A DNA stretch of 64,000 nucleotides, taken from NCBI RefSeq assembly GCF_946902915.1, contig NZ_CAMPPY010000002.1, forward strand, positions 1-64,000, in the 5' to 3' direction. The notes beneath the pieces were generated by a model, which had not been told where the DNA came from, did not search any database, and worked only from the letters and a program-made list of their open reading frames with translations. Numbering within the stretch: the first letter of the stretch is position 1; each line of letters begins with the position of its first letter. Made by a program: the position numbers and the translations under genes. Shown here piece after piece: positions 1-9,452 of the stretch. This DNA comes from Streptococcus sp. Marseille-Q5986. Its GTDB lineage: Bacteria; Bacillota; Bacilli; Lactobacillales; Streptococcaceae.

Positions 1-126
1 AATTTACACTGTTTCACAATACGTTGAAATTTAGAGCTTTAAAGCGAGAGCAAAGTTGACTTTTTACATCGTTTTACAGACATTTACGACATTTTTGCCC
101 CTTTTTTGCCCCTTTTAAAACAAAAA
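1..126. other. Non-coding left edge
   Basis: I see no supportable gene here. The stretch is AT-rich and holds a short tandem motif (TTTTTGCCCC twice near 94-116). It lies downstream of the terminator at 115-150 for the leftward accessory locus. Confidence 0.5.
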
Positions 127-150
127 ACCCGCAAGCTGTTGCCTGCGGGT
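115..150 (-). terminator. Rho-independent terminator of the leftward accessory locus
   Basis: The stem ACCCGCA (127-133) pairs with TGCGGGT (144-150). On the minus strand it is followed by a T-rich tract. It sits just beyond the end of the choline-binding fragment and would end leftward transcription. Confidence 0.75.
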
Positions 151-191
151 CATTAAGAAGAAAAATAGAATCTCCTTTCTTTATTTAAAAT

Positions 192-311
192 TTATTTTGT
201 AGTGATCAATCCATCAGGCTCAACTGTAAATTCTGGCTTGTCTGCCATAGATCCATCTGGTTTGAGATAGTACCAGCCGTTACCATATTTGACAAATTGA
301 TTTGATTTCAT
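192..311 (-). pseudogene. Choline-binding repeat remnant (39 codons)
   Basis: A short open frame encodes one cell-wall (choline) binding type repeat with the motif [13 protein letters not shown], followed by a tail resembling the C-terminus of pneumococcal choline-binding proteins, then a stop at 192-194. There is no signal peptide and no catalytic or adhesin domain. It is best read as the 3' end of a choline-binding protein gene whose body has been lost. It abuts the truncated ABC transporter ATPase directly, in a different frame, so a recombination junction lies near 312-330. A purine-rich GGAG precedes the ATG, but independent expression is doubtful. Confidence 0.6.
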
Positions 312-321
312 ATCTCCATTC

Positions 322-1890
322 TTTTACCGTTGACAAACGATGCGCTACAATCACAACCGTCTTCTCCTTTAGTACAGAATACAGGCTACTGATAATCGCA
401 TACTCAGAATCCGCATCAAGATTAGCAGTGGCTTCATCAAATATAAGAATTTCAGCATCTTTTAAGTAGGCTCTAGCTATTTAAAGTCTTTGGCTTTGTC
501 CCCCTGACAAGAGTCGTCCGCGTTCACCAACTTCAGCATCTAACCCCTCTTTCATGGAGCGAATCTCATCACCCAGTGATACTAAGTCTAGCACTTTCAT
601 CAATTCATCATCAGCTACTAAGCGATTCAAACCGAGACAAAGATTGTCACGAATACTGCCAGATAAGACTGCATTATTTTGTGAAACCCAAGCAATTTTA
701 CCTCTCCATTCTTTTAAGTTGAAATCATATATACTTGATTGCCCATTAGAACATCTCCTGAAAGCGCTTTATAAAACCGCTCTAACAAACGCACAATCGT
801 TGATTTTCCTGATCCAGATGGCCCAACAAAAGCAATTTTTTGCCCCTTGAAAATTGAAAAAAGTAATATCCTTTAAGACAAGGCGATTTTCATTATATCC
901 AAAATAGACATGGTTAAAATTTAACCCTTGTCCTGATACCGATTTTCCTCCCTCAAATTTTTCTCTAGGAACTGCAAGCAAGTCCTCCAATGCAACTGAA
1001 GACCCCTTGCTCCTAGAATAAACAGTTACAAAATTAGCTATATTACTAATAGGATTAAGTAATTGAAAGAGGTAAATCAAAAACGAAACCAAGGTTCCCA
1101 CAGATATATATCCTGCGCTGACCCGATAACCTCCATAGGTTAGCATCACAGCTATAGTCGCGAAGATAAATAAGAGAGCAAACGGGGTCTCAAAAGAAGT
1201 AACCCTATCTGATTTCAGTGAATTGTTTTGTACCCTTTCAATACAATTATCCAAAACATCCTGTACACTTTTCTCTGCTTGGTTGGTCTTAATTAATTCA
1301 TGTTCTTGAATCTTTTCAGTCAATTGCCCTGTTAAAAATCCGATTTCCTCCTGTAAACGACGACTATACTTTTCACTGATATTGGAAAGGGGCAAGATAA
1401 TAAACATCATACAAGGAAGAGTGATGAATAAAAGTAGAGAAAGATTCCAATCAAGACTAAATAAGACTACGATGGAACCAAGTACCATAACTAAACTCAG
1501 AATAATATTTGGGAAAGTCGTAATTAAAAACTCACGAATGACACTCGTGTCATTGACAATGGCAGAAGTCAACTCCCCACTTTGGCTCTTATCAAAGAAG
1601 GATTTCTCTGCATAAATCAACCCCTCTATCACTTTTTTCCTGATTTTTGCTATCTTTTTTTCACCCGATTGACTAAACAAATAGTAACCAATAGAAGAAA
1701 ACAAGGCTTGACCAATAAAAATCAAGAACGATTGAAATACTTTGGAACCTATATTTTCAATAGAACTCCCATCTATTAAACCTTTTAAGATAAGGGGAAG
1801 CAACAAAGCAAGTAGACTAGACAGAACAAGGAAGAAACTCCCCATAATCACCTTAGTATCTACTCTTAATAATTTTAGTTTCATAAACAA
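322..1890 (-). pseudogene. ABC exporter (membrane domain plus ATPase), multiply disrupted
   Basis: The N-terminal 300 or so residues form a type I exporter membrane domain with several hydrophobic helices (starting near LLRVDTKVIMGSFFLVLSSL). An ATPase domain follows, with Walker [10 protein letters not shown], signature LSGGQSQRL, Walker B ILIFDEA and the H-loop HRLST. The frame is broken at least three times: a T-run indel near 855 just before Walker A, a second shift near 730, and an in-frame TAA replacing a residue after the signature motif (about 480). The 3' end stops just after the H-loop, where it meets the choline-binding remnant. It starts 3 bp after the DUF6895-like gene, so the two formed one operon, probably a peptide exporter. 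It is non-functional as it stands. Confidence 0.85.
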
Positions 1891-1893
1891 TCC

Positions 1894-2940
1894 TTATAAT
1901 AGTTTCATGAGACGATTTCGAAATAGTTTTACTTCTCCACCTATCCTTTCATAAATAACTAATAATTTTTCTACCGTCTTAATATTTTCATAAAAAAGAT
2001 GTATCAAAATATAAACAGCGATAATTTCTTTATAAGTTTTCAATTTTTCTATCCTATAAGAATATTTTTCTGAGTCATTCTTCATTTGTTCATATAGCAA
2101 ATCAATGCTTTCAACGGTTATATTTTGTAACAGTTCTAAAGCCCTATCAGGCTTTACTTCTGTCGTTTTTGATAAGAAAACCTCAGAATAGTTCGTATTA
2201 TTTTTTATCAGTTTATTTAACATATTTGCTACAAGCGTCGTATGATATACCTTTGGAAAAGAATCTTCTATCTTATCTAGTAAAGGTCTATCCTCATCAT
2301 ATATAAAAAAACCATTGTCAACCTGAGAATTAGCTAATATAGACACTGATATTTCTAAAATATAATCAGAAATCTCAATGTTTAATATAGATATGCAGCA
2401 CATTAACTCCATAATAACGTCTATATCTTTTCGTTTAATAGAAATCAGTAATGAAAGTTCCAGGATAGAAGACAACTTATTTTGATCAATATCTTCAAAA
2501 ATACTTTTATCTTTTGAAGAAACAGAAGTATAAAAAATATCATGTGTTATAGCATATAAATGTTCACGACTTAACAAAATATCTAATGGAATATCTCCCA
2601 ATAACAATTGATGCAGAAAGCCATTATTAAATAAATTTAAAATTTTTAATCTATATTCTCTACTATTTCTATAATCCTTTAAAGACATTAAAGCTAAATA
2701 TTCTATCTTACGATAATATAGCTCATCGCTATTCATTAAATTATTTAGTGACTGATACTGACTGGTGTAAAACTTTAATAATATGTCTACAGATTTCATA
2801 TCAACCCTATCTCCATATAAAGTCATTTGATGATACTCTAACAGAGATTTTTTATCTTTATAAAAATAAGGTAGACGATTGTTAATCCAATCCTCTACCT
2901 TATTTAGTGATAGGAAAAACCTATCCACCCCTGTTACCAT
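1894..2940 (-). CDS. DUF6895-like protein of unknown function
   Basis: A 348-residue acidic, helical protein with no signal peptide and no obvious membrane segment. I place it tentatively with DUF6895-type proteins, because of a Y-A-I-T-H-D-I-F-Y segment near residue 130 and a late F-P-K-V-Y-H-T-T-L segment near residue 230; these two histidine motifs recur in that family. Its ATG overlaps the stop of the truncated upstream frame (ATGGTAA), a translational-coupling arrangement, and the ABC exporter pseudogene follows after 3 bp. Relatives of this family often sit beside peptide-modification and export genes, so a role in making or secreting a modified peptide is an inference. It is the only intact gene left in the locus. 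Confidence 0.65.
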   Translation of the reverse strand: MVTGVDRFFLSLNKVEDWINNRLPYFYKDKKSLLEYHQMTLYGDRVDMKSVDILLKFYTSQYQSLNNLMNSDELYYRKIEYLALMSLKDYRNSREYRLKILNLFNNGFLHQLLLGDIPLDILLSREHLYAITHDIFYTSVSSKDKSIFEDIDQNKLSSILELSLLISIKRKDIDVIMELMCCISILNIEISDYILEISVSILANSQVDNGFFIYDEDRPLLDKIEDSFPKVYHTTLVANMLNKLIKNNTNYSEVFLSKTTEVKPDRALELLQNITVESIDLLYEQMKNDSEKYSYRIEKLKTYKEIIAVYILIHLFYENIKTVEKLLVIYERIGGEVKLFRNRLMKLL

Positions 2941-3119
2941 TCTAGGGATATAATATCAAAAGCATTACCAGTCATTTCGTCCTCTAAATCCTTAAAGTAT
3001 ATAAAAACATGTGTAGTATCTTTATAAATACGTACTGGTCGAGTTTCCTCAATAATCACTTTAACACTCTCAGAAAATTTATTAAAGAATGATTTTATTA
3101 GCTTCTTTCTTTCGATATA
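2934..3119 (-). pseudogene. 3' remnant of an unrecognised gene coupled to the DUF6895-like gene
   Basis: A frame of 61 codons is open from a stop at 3120-3122 to the TAA at 2934-2936. It has no plausible ATG near its 5' end; the only ATG is 14 codons from the stop. The product is charged and ends in EMTGNAFDIISLEW. Its stop overlaps the start codon of the downstream gene by 3 bases within an ATGGTAA context, which is why I treat it as a real gene end. The 5' part was probably lost when this block was joined to aliB. I do not recognise the family. Confidence 0.45.
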
Positions 3120-3133
3120 TTATTCTTTTATTC

Positions 3134-5092
3134 TTATTTCACATGTTTTGCCAGTTCTTCTTGGGCTTTTTTATTGGATTCTTCTTTTTCTTTAAACCAT
3201 TTTTCTTTAGCTTTTTCATACTCAGCGGTCGTTACAGTCTTATCTTGTAACTTGAGGTACTTGTATGATTCTACACCCTTATTTCCAGCTTGTGAGAATG
3301 GAGCTGAGAATGGAACTGTCTTTCTCAAGCCAGGTGTTCCGCCACGGGAAACATTTGGAATAGTAAGGGCACTGTCTACTAACCAAGCCTGAATTTCAGC
3401 ATATTTTTCATAACGTTTTGCTGGTTCTTGCTCTTTATTAGCTTCTTCCAGCATTTGAGTATAGGTATCAAGCCCAACCGCCTTAGCTTTTTCATTAACT
3501 TCACCTGGTTCTAAACCGAAGTTTTGCAACATTCCGCCACTCTTCACACTAAAGATGTCCAGATAAGTTGATGGATCTTGGTAGTCAGGTCCCCAGCCAC
3601 CATTATAAAGGTCAAAGTCCTTCTGAGCTGCGGTTTGAGCTAAGTAGCCAGAATTGTCATAGTCCTCTGTTGACAACTGTTGAATATCGATAAGCACGTT
3701 CTCTGTTCCCAAAGCGGATTCAATTGATTGCTTCAAAGAACTTACCCCAAGAACCCCGCCTTTGAAAGCTTGGTCAACTGCCATATCCAAGCGTATTGGG
3801 AATTGCACACCCTTAGCTTCCAATTCTTTCTTAGCTTCTGCAAATTTAGCCTTAGCCTTGTCAGGATTGTAGTAGGAATCTTGTCCATCATCAAAGTTGA
3901 TTCCTTGCCATTCTTGACCATAGTTGACCATTTTTTCAGAGACAACATCTCCAAATTCTTTTCCGTTAATGGTCACAAATGTAGGAGGTACGACGAGGTT
4001 ACGAATAATCTTAGTTGCCCCATCTTCCCCTTGAGATTGTGCTCCATAGGCCGTACGGTCATAAGCAAAATTAATAGCTTGACGGAAGTTTTTATTTAGA
4101 ACAGCTTCCTGAGTTGATTTCTTCTCTACATCGGTTGTCTTAGAAGTGAATTTATAGGATTGTCGATCAAGATTGAAATTCACATAGAAAGATGTAGCAT
4201 CTTGCATACTATAAATGATATTGTCCTTGTTTTTCTCTTTAATCCCCTCGAAGCTTGAGCTATTTGGGTAGAGACGTGCGAAACTATATACTCCTTCTAC
4301 AAAGTTACGAGCTAGGGCATCTTGGTCACTACCATCATAGTAGGTCAATTTCACATCGTCCACAAAGACGTTTTTAGCATCCCAGTAATTTGGATTTTTC
4401 TTGTATTCGATAACAGATTTTGAAACAAACGATTTCATCAAGAAAGGTCCACTGTACAAAATGCTAGAAGGATCTACCTTACCAAAATCATCCCCTTTTG
4501 ATTTCAGGAAATCTGCATTTACAGGGAAGAGAATGGTTGAAGTTGTTTTAGAATTCCAATAAGGTTCTGGACGTGTCAAAGTGTACTGAACTGTTTGGTC
4601 ATCAATCGCCTTAACACCGACAGTTGAAAAGTCAGTTGTTTTCCCGTTGATATAGTCATCCAAACCTGCTACAGAGTCTTGAACCAGGTACAAGGCTTCG
4701 GATTTTTTATCAGCAGCATATTTCAACCCAGTGACAAAATCTTGCGCTGTTACAGGGGCGTATTCTTCACCCTCATAGGTATACCATTTTACATCCTTAC
4801 GCAATTTGTAAGTATAGGTCAAACCGTCCTGAGAAACAGTCCAATCCTCTGCCAACGATGGAACATAATTACCGTATTGGTCATTTTCCATCAATCCATC
4901 TACCAAATTAGTAACGATGTCGTTGGTTGTTGCACGGTTTTCTGCAAGATAGTTCAAACTAGATGGATCGCTCGAATAAACATAGTTATATGTTTTAGAA
5001 GAGCTAGTTGAGTTTCCACATGCGCTCAGTAAGATACCTGCGCTTAACACGACACTTGCAAGTGTCAGATACTTGGCCTTAGACTTTTTCAT
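3134..5092 (-). CDS. aliB: Oligopeptide-binding lipoprotein AliB
   Basis: A 652-residue extracellular solute-binding protein (SBP_bac_5 family). A lipoprotein signal peptide ends in the lipobox LLSAC with the lipidated Cys at residue 25. The mature part begins with the family-typical KTYNYVYSSDPSSLNYLAENRA region and carries the late GWGPDYQDPSTYLDI motif. It shares length and sequence with pneumococcal AliB, which captures peptides and passes them to the Ami oligopeptide permease. No permease or ATPase genes are adjacent, which fits AliB working with the distant ami operon. A consensus promoter lies 33 bp upstream. Confidence 0.95.
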   Translation of the reverse strand: MKKSKAKYLTLASVVLSAGILLSACGNSTSSSKTYNYVYSSDPSSLNYLAENRATTNDIVTNLVDGLMENDQYGNYVPSLAEDWTVSQDGLTYTYKLRKDVKWYTYEGEEYAPVTAQDFVTGLKYAADKKSEALYLVQDSVAGLDDYINGKTTDFSTVGVKAIDDQTVQYTLTRPEPYWNSKTTSTILFPVNADFLKSKGDDFGKVDPSSILYSGPFLMKSFVSKSVIEYKKNPNYWDAKNVFVDDVKLTYYDGSDQDALARNFVEGVYSFARLYPNSSSFEGIKEKNKDNIIYSMQDATSFYVNFNLDRQSYKFTSKTTDVEKKSTQEAVLNKNFRQAINFAYDRTAYGAQSQGEDGATKIIRNLVVPPTFVTINGKEFGDVVSEKMVNYGQEWQGINFDDGQDSYYNPDKAKAKFAEAKKELEAKGVQFPIRLDMAVDQAFKGGVLGVSSLKQSIESALGTENVLIDIQQLSTEDYDNSGYLAQTAAQKDFDLYNGGWGPDYQDPSTYLDIFSVKSGGMLQNFGLEPGEVNEKAKAVGLDTYTQMLEEANKEQEPAKRYEKYAEIQAWLVDSALTIPNVSRGGTPGLRKTVPFSAPFSQAGNKGVESYKYLKLQDKTVTTAEYEKAKEKWFKEKEESNKKAQEELAKHVK

Positions 5093-5124
5093 TTCCAGAA
5101 CCTCCTGTTTTAAAGATTTTTCTT

Positions 5125-5153
5125 ATTATACAGCATTGGTTTTATTTAGTCAA
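5125..5153 (-). promoter_or_regulatory. aliB promoter
   Basis: On the minus strand TTGACT (5148-5153) and TATAAT (5125-5130) are separated by 17 bp. This is a near-consensus vegetative promoter with a short leader to the aliB ATG at 5092. Between 5154 and 5293 I see nothing else. Confidence 0.8.
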
Positions 5154-5293
5154 GCAATTTCTGAAGAAAAACTTAAAAAACATATTTTTCTGCTCTTGAT
5201 TTTAGAAAAAGTTCTCCTTTTTTAAGAAAAACGTACTATAAAAACCCTTCTATTATAGAAAGGTTAATTCATTGCTTTTATTTATAAATCTTC

Positions 5294-6916
5294 TTACGAT
5301 ATTTTCAATCGTGTTCGTAGTCGGTCCGCTTGGGCTTGACCTATTATCTTGTCTAAAAGTCGTGTCCGTAGGCTCATCAAACTATAGAGACCTCCTCCAA
5401 GCCCTCCGATGAGAGCTAGGTAAAGGAAACTCCAGAAACGTCCATTTGGTTGGAAGACAAAACCGAGCAGCCATTGTAAGAAGCCAACTAGGATAAACAT
5501 AACAAGGGTTAAGATGGTAATCAAAATGGTTCGCTTCAAGATAATCTTTCGACGAGCACCCGTTACCTGGCAGATGTCTCGGTACATCAAGACATTCGGA
5601 ATAATCAAGCCGATAGTCGTTGAAAGCAAAGGACCGTAGCTGTGGAAAATAGCAATGGTTGGCAATTGCAAGACGATCTTAGCAATAGAACCATAGACAA
5701 AGTAAAGCACTGCCTTGCGGTTTCGGAACATGGCCTGAAGCATAGGAGACAAGACCATATACAAGCCTAGGATAGTAGACTGCAAAACTGCAAAGACAAA
5801 TAAGCCCATGGCCAAACTATCTGGCTTACCGTAAAAGACTGTATAAAGAGGTTCCCCTACCATGACCACTCCAACCGTTGCCGGTAGTAGAAATAAGAAG
5901 AGCATGGTGAGGCTATCTTGGACTAGACGAGCCGCCGCCTGCAAGTCGCCTTTTACATAGTTCTCCGTCAAGAGCGGCAAGCCAACACTCCCAATTGAAA
6001 CCCCTACAGAGATTAAAATCATAGTAATTTTATTAGGATTGGCAGAGAAATAAGAAAACATGACAACCAAGTCTTCATTGCTATAGTTGGTAAACCACTT
6101 CATACTATTGATAAAGGTCATCTGGTCCAAAATCTGGAAAAGCTGGATGGCAGACCCTGTCAGGATAAAAGGAATAGCTTCCTTAATGGTATCGACTAAG
6201 AGATGCTTGCTGTTAATCTTATCCCCTGTTTCAAGGACTCTTTTGAGTAAACCTTCTTGAGCAAAGAAGTAGATCAAGACTGCAAAACTTGCCACCATCC
6301 CCACAAAGGCCGCAAAGGTCGATTGGGTAACGGCTATGAGGTAATCTCCTGAACCGAGCTTCATAATGATAAAGGTTGCTAGAAGCATCCAGATAACACG
6401 AATTACCTGCTCAGCGATTTGGCTCATGGCATAAGGTTTGAGGTTATTCATCCCTTGGAAAAAGCCCCGGATGACACTCATAGATGGGAAAATCAAGACA
6501 GCCCAAGCCAAACTCTGCATGATGGGAATCAGGTCTTTCCCCACACCTGACAAATCTGCCAACCAGGGAGAAAAGAGATACAAGACCAAGGCAAAGAATA
6601 AGCCCAAGCCCGTCATAAAGCTTAGGAAACTCCGAATCAAGGCAAAGCTGTGCTCTTCTTCTCGCATGGTATTATACTTAGCCACTTGTTTGGCGACCGC
6701 AACTGGGATACCCGCTGTCGAAATCAGCAAGAACCAGGCGTAAATATTGTAGCCCATGGTAAAGAGACCATTTGCCTTGGCAGCATAGGTCCCCATCCAG
6801 ATATACCAGGGAATAATGTAGATTGCCCCAAGGAGGCGACTAATAAAGTTACTAGCTGTTAGCCAAGCAGTCCCTCGCAACATCTGGGCTTGCTGGTGAT
6901 TGTTTTCGTTAGACAT
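5294..6916 (-). CDS. MOP-family lipid II flippase, YtgP/MurJ type
   Basis: A 540-residue polytopic membrane protein with about 14 hydrophobic helices, of the MOP/polysaccharide-transport superfamily. It opens with LRGTAWLTASNFISRLLGAIY, typical of the SpoVB/YtgP branch. The Streptococcus pyogenes YtgP homologue is known to replace E. coli MurJ, so the likely role is moving lipid-linked peptidoglycan precursor to the outer face of the membrane. I chose the ATG at 6916 (MSNENN) rather than a TTG nine codons upstream, because GAGGA lies a few bases before it. It is divergent from murE, another peptidoglycan gene. Confidence 0.85.
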   Translation of the reverse strand: MSNENNHQQAQMLRGTAWLTASNFISRLLGAIYIIPWYIWMGTYAAKANGLFTMGYNIYAWFLLISTAGIPVAVAKQVAKYNTMREEEHSFALIRSFLSFMTGLGLFFALVLYLFSPWLADLSGVGKDLIPIMQSLAWAVLIFPSMSVIRGFFQGMNNLKPYAMSQIAEQVIRVIWMLLATFIIMKLGSGDYLIAVTQSTFAAFVGMVASFAVLIYFFAQEGLLKRVLETGDKINSKHLLVDTIKEAIPFILTGSAIQLFQILDQMTFINSMKWFTNYSNEDLVVMFSYFSANPNKITMILISVGVSIGSVGLPLLTENYVKGDLQAAARLVQDSLTMLFLFLLPATVGVVMVGEPLYTVFYGKPDSLAMGLFVFAVLQSTILGLYMVLSPMLQAMFRNRKAVLYFVYGSIAKIVLQLPTIAIFHSYGPLLSTTIGLIIPNVLMYRDICQVTGARRKIILKRTILITILTLVMFILVGFLQWLLGFVFQPNGRFWSFLYLALIGGLGGGLYSLMSLRTRLLDKIIGQAQADRLRTRLKIS

Positions 6917-6985
6917 AGCTTCCTCATTCAATTTTGATAACAAGGAAAAGTTCCTTATCTTCCATTATAAACTTTTCCTTGTTAC

Positions 6986-7014
6986 TTGTAAAATTCAGAC
7001 TTTCGGTTTACAAT
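6986..7014 (+). promoter_or_regulatory. murE promoter placing the start site at or beside the ATG
   Basis: TTGTAA (6986-6991) and TACAAT (7009-7014) are spaced by 17 bp. A start site 6-8 bp after the -10 would fall at 7020-7022, which is the murE ATG itself. No Shine-Dalgarno sequence is seen before the ATG, so the transcript may be leaderless. Confidence 0.65.
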
Positions 7015-7021
7015 AGAAAGT

Positions 7022-8467
7022 ATGATAAAGATTGAAACCGTATTAGATATATTAAAGAAAGATGGTCTCTTCCGCGAGATTATCGACCAAGGACACTACC
7101 ACTACATCTACAGTGAAGTTGTTTTTGACAGCATCAGTTACGACAGCCGAAAAGTAAAAGAAGGCACTCTTTTTTTTGCCAAAGGCGCTGCTTTTAAAAA
7201 AGAATACCTCCTATCCGCTATAAGCCAAGGCTTAGCTTGGTATGTCGCAGAAAAGGACTACGAGGTCAGTATCCCCGTCATCGTTGTGAACGATATCAAA
7301 AAAGCCATGAGTTTGATTGCTATGGAATTTTATGGCAATCCACAAGAAAAACTCAAAATTCTCGCTTTCACAGGGACAAAAGGAAAGACAACAGCTGCTT
7401 ATTTTGCATACAACATTTTATCTCAACGCTACCCAACAGCTCTCTTGTCAACTATGAACACAACTCTAGATGGCAAGACCTTCTTTAAATCTTCCTTCTC
7501 AACACCCGAAAATATCGATCTTTTCGACATGATGAATCAGGCTGTTAAGAATGGTCGAACCCATCTTGTAATGGAAGTCTCTAGCCAAGCCTATCTAGTT
7601 CATCGAGTCTATGGTCTGACCTTTGATGTAGGAGTCTTTCTTAACATCACTCCTGACCATATCGGGCCGATTGAACATCCTAGCTTTGAAGATTACTTCT
7701 ACCACAAACGTCTCTTGATGAAAAATAGCCGAGTAGTTGTCATTAACAGCGACATGGATCACTTTTCTGTACTGAAAGAACAAGTGGAACATCAAGAACA
7801 TGACTTCTATGGTAGCCAGTCTAGCAATCAAATCGAGAACTCCAAAGCCTTTAGCTTTTCAGCCACAGGTAAACTCGCTGGTGATTATGATATCCAACTC
7901 GTCGGCCACTTCAATCAAGAAAATGCAGTCGCTGCAGCGCTTGCCTGCCTTCGTCTAGGTGCCAGTCTTGAAGATATCAAAAAAGGAATCGCTGCAACCC
8001 GAGTTCCTGGACGTATGGAAGTTCTCACTCAGAAAAATGGAGCCAAGATCTTCATCGACTATGCTCACAATGGTGACAGTCTGAAAAAACTGATTTCTGT
8101 TGTTGAAACCCATCAAACTGGAAAAATTGCCCTGGTTCTCGGTTCGACAGGAAACAAGGGAGAAAGCCGTCGTAAGGACTTTGGCTGCCTCCTCGATCAA
8201 CATCCTGAAATTCAAGTCTTTCTGACTGCTGATGACCCCAACTATGAAGATCCAATGGTAATTGCAGATGAAATCAGTAGCTATATCAGTCATCCTGTAG
8301 AAAAGATTGCCGATCGTGAAGAAGCCATCAAGGCAGCTATGGCTATCACAAATCAAGAACTTGATGCCGTGATCATTGCAGGTAAGGGAGCTGATTGCTA
8401 CCAAATCGTCCAAGGCAAGAAAGAAGCCTATCCAGGAGATGCGGCCATAGCAGAACGTTATCTATAA
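7022..8467 (+). CDS. murE: UDP-N-acetylmuramoyl-L-alanyl-D-glutamate--L-lysine ligase
   Basis: A 481-residue Mur ligase that adds the third amino acid of the peptidoglycan stem peptide in the cytoplasm. The central ATP-binding motif is FTGTKGKTT (about residues 117-125). The late DDPNYEDP motif is the L-lysine-selecting form; diaminopimelate-adding enzymes have DNPR there. The C-terminal ligase domain contains VPGRMEV. Length and sequence match pneumococcal MurE throughout. It stands alone and is followed by a strong terminator. Confidence 0.97.
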   Translation: MIKIETVLDILKKDGLFREIIDQGHYHYIYSEVVFDSISYDSRKVKEGTLFFAKGAAFKKEYLLSAISQGLAWYVAEKDYEVSIPVIVVNDIKKAMSLIAMEFYGNPQEKLKILAFTGTKGKTTAAYFAYNILSQRYPTALLSTMNTTLDGKTFFKSSFSTPENIDLFDMMNQAVKNGRTHLVMEVSSQAYLVHRVYGLTFDVGVFLNITPDHIGPIEHPSFEDYFYHKRLLMKNSRVVVINSDMDHFSVLKEQVEHQEHDFYGSQSSNQIENSKAFSFSATGKLAGDYDIQLVGHFNQENAVAAALACLRLGASLEDIKKGIAATRVPGRMEVLTQKNGAKIFIDYAHNGDSLKKLISVVETHQTGKIALVLGSTGNKGESRRKDFGCLLDQHPEIQVFLTADDPNYEDPMVIADEISSYISHPVEKIADREEAIKAAMAITNQELDAVIIAGKGADCYQIVQGKKEAYPGDAAIAERYL

Positions 8468-8501
8468 AAAAAATCAAGGGAATGTTTCCCTTGATTTTTT
8501 T
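8466..8501. terminator. Bidirectional terminator between murE and csbD
   Basis: AAAAAATCAAGGGAA pairs with TTCCCTTGATTTTTT around a 3-4 base loop, with T-runs on both strands. It serves murE from the left and csbD from the right; the csbD stop lies in the right arm. Confidence 0.9.
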
Positions 8502-8700
8502 AGTCTTCTTTCTTAAATGAATTTTTAAGACCTTCAACGGCACCTTCTACAGCACCTTTAGCATCTTCAACTACTTCTTTTGCCTTAGCAACTGTCTTTT
8601 CTACAGCGCCTTCTGCTTCTGTCTTGCTATCGCCAGTAACTTTACCAAATCCTTCTTTGATAGCACCAGTTGCTTGATCCAATTTATTTTCAAGTGGCAT
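8500..8700 (-). CDS. CsbD-family stress-response protein
   Basis: A 66-residue hydrophilic, Lys/Ala/Glu-rich protein of the CsbD family ([20 protein letters not shown]). The family is induced by general stress in Bacillus; its molecular function is not established. I start at the ATG at 8700 because AAAGGAGA lies 7 bases upstream; a longer in-frame extension to 8778 has no such support. Confidence 0.85.
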   Translation of the reverse strand: MPLENKLDQATGAIKEGFGKVTGDSKTEAEGAVEKTVAKAKEVVEDAKGAVEGAVEGLKNSFKKED

Positions 8701-8801
8701 AGCTCTGTCTCCTTTGCTTTTAATACGATAAACGTTATCGCTTACTTTCAGTTTATACTTATTCTTTAGTAAAGTCAAATAATCTGCTCAAAATGAAGCA
8801 A

Positions 8802-9452
8802 TTAAGGTAAATAGAAAGTCAACTGTTCCTTGTCGAAATCAACAGCCAACTCATACTTCCCTTCTTCGTTTTGCACAATATAGCCTAGGACGACCAAACT
8901 ATCCACAAAGATATCACGGCGTTTCTGTATCAGTTGATCTTTTTTGAAGAATTTTAACAAAAAAGTCGTCATATATTTGAGGGCATACTCAGGGTTAACA
9001 TCTCCTAAAATATCATAGAGTGCCTGCTGTTTTTCTGTCAAAGAATACTGTTGTTTGACCTTGTAGAAATAATTAGACAGGGTCATTTTTTGCCTTGCAA
9101 AGTCCGTATGTTCGATTAAAATAGCTGCATTGGTTTGATTGCGCAATTCTGTCTCAAAAGTCTTCTCCAGCAAGCCTTGATAGACTGGACTGTCCTCTCT
9201 GATAAAAATCTCTTGATCAAGGACTAAATCATCCGTAGATTCTGAAAAAGGGAGATTGAGCGAATAGTGTTTATTTTCCCTTAGAATCAAGCCTGCCTTT
9301 ATATACTCTCCCATAAGCTTATCAACTGATACATCTGGAAACTGGGTCTTGATTTCTCGTAGAATCACATCGTCATGCTGGTCCAGATAGCCAACCAAAT
9401 CTATAAAAAATGGTTGTCGAGTCAAACGAGATGGATTAAAAATCTGAATCAT
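8802..9452 (-). CDS. DUF1803 domain protein
   Basis: A 216-residue soluble protein. The N-terminus MIQIFNPSRLTRQPFFIDLVGYL matches streptococcal DUF1803 proteins by memory. It has no signal peptide, membrane segment or catalytic motif I can name. Its start overlaps the end of the YiiX-like gene by 17 bp, so the two are co-translated. Function is unknown. Confidence 0.7.
   Translation of the reverse strand: MIQIFNPSRLTRQPFFIDLVGYLDQHDDVILREIKTQFPDVSVDKLMGEYIKAGLILRENKHYSLNLPFSESTDDLVLDQEIFIREDSPVYQGLLEKTFETELRNQTNAAILIEHTDFARQKMTLSNYFYKVKQQYSLTEKQQALYDILGDVNPEYALKYMTTFLLKFFKKDQLIQKRRDIFVDSLVVLGYIVQNEEGKYELAVDFDKEQLTFYLP

Noticed and set aside
1..126. Minus-strand frames reading KGQKRGKNVVNV, like an integrase C-terminus
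   Set aside because: The frame is short, begins beyond the window and lies after a terminator. There is no further integrase sequence to support it.
554..850. Plus-strand 98-residue frame
   Set aside because: It is antisense to the ABC ATPase domain, whose motifs are clear on the other strand.
8052..8413. Minus-strand frames within murE
   Set aside because: MurE is conserved across its length; these frames have no ribosome site or recognisable product.
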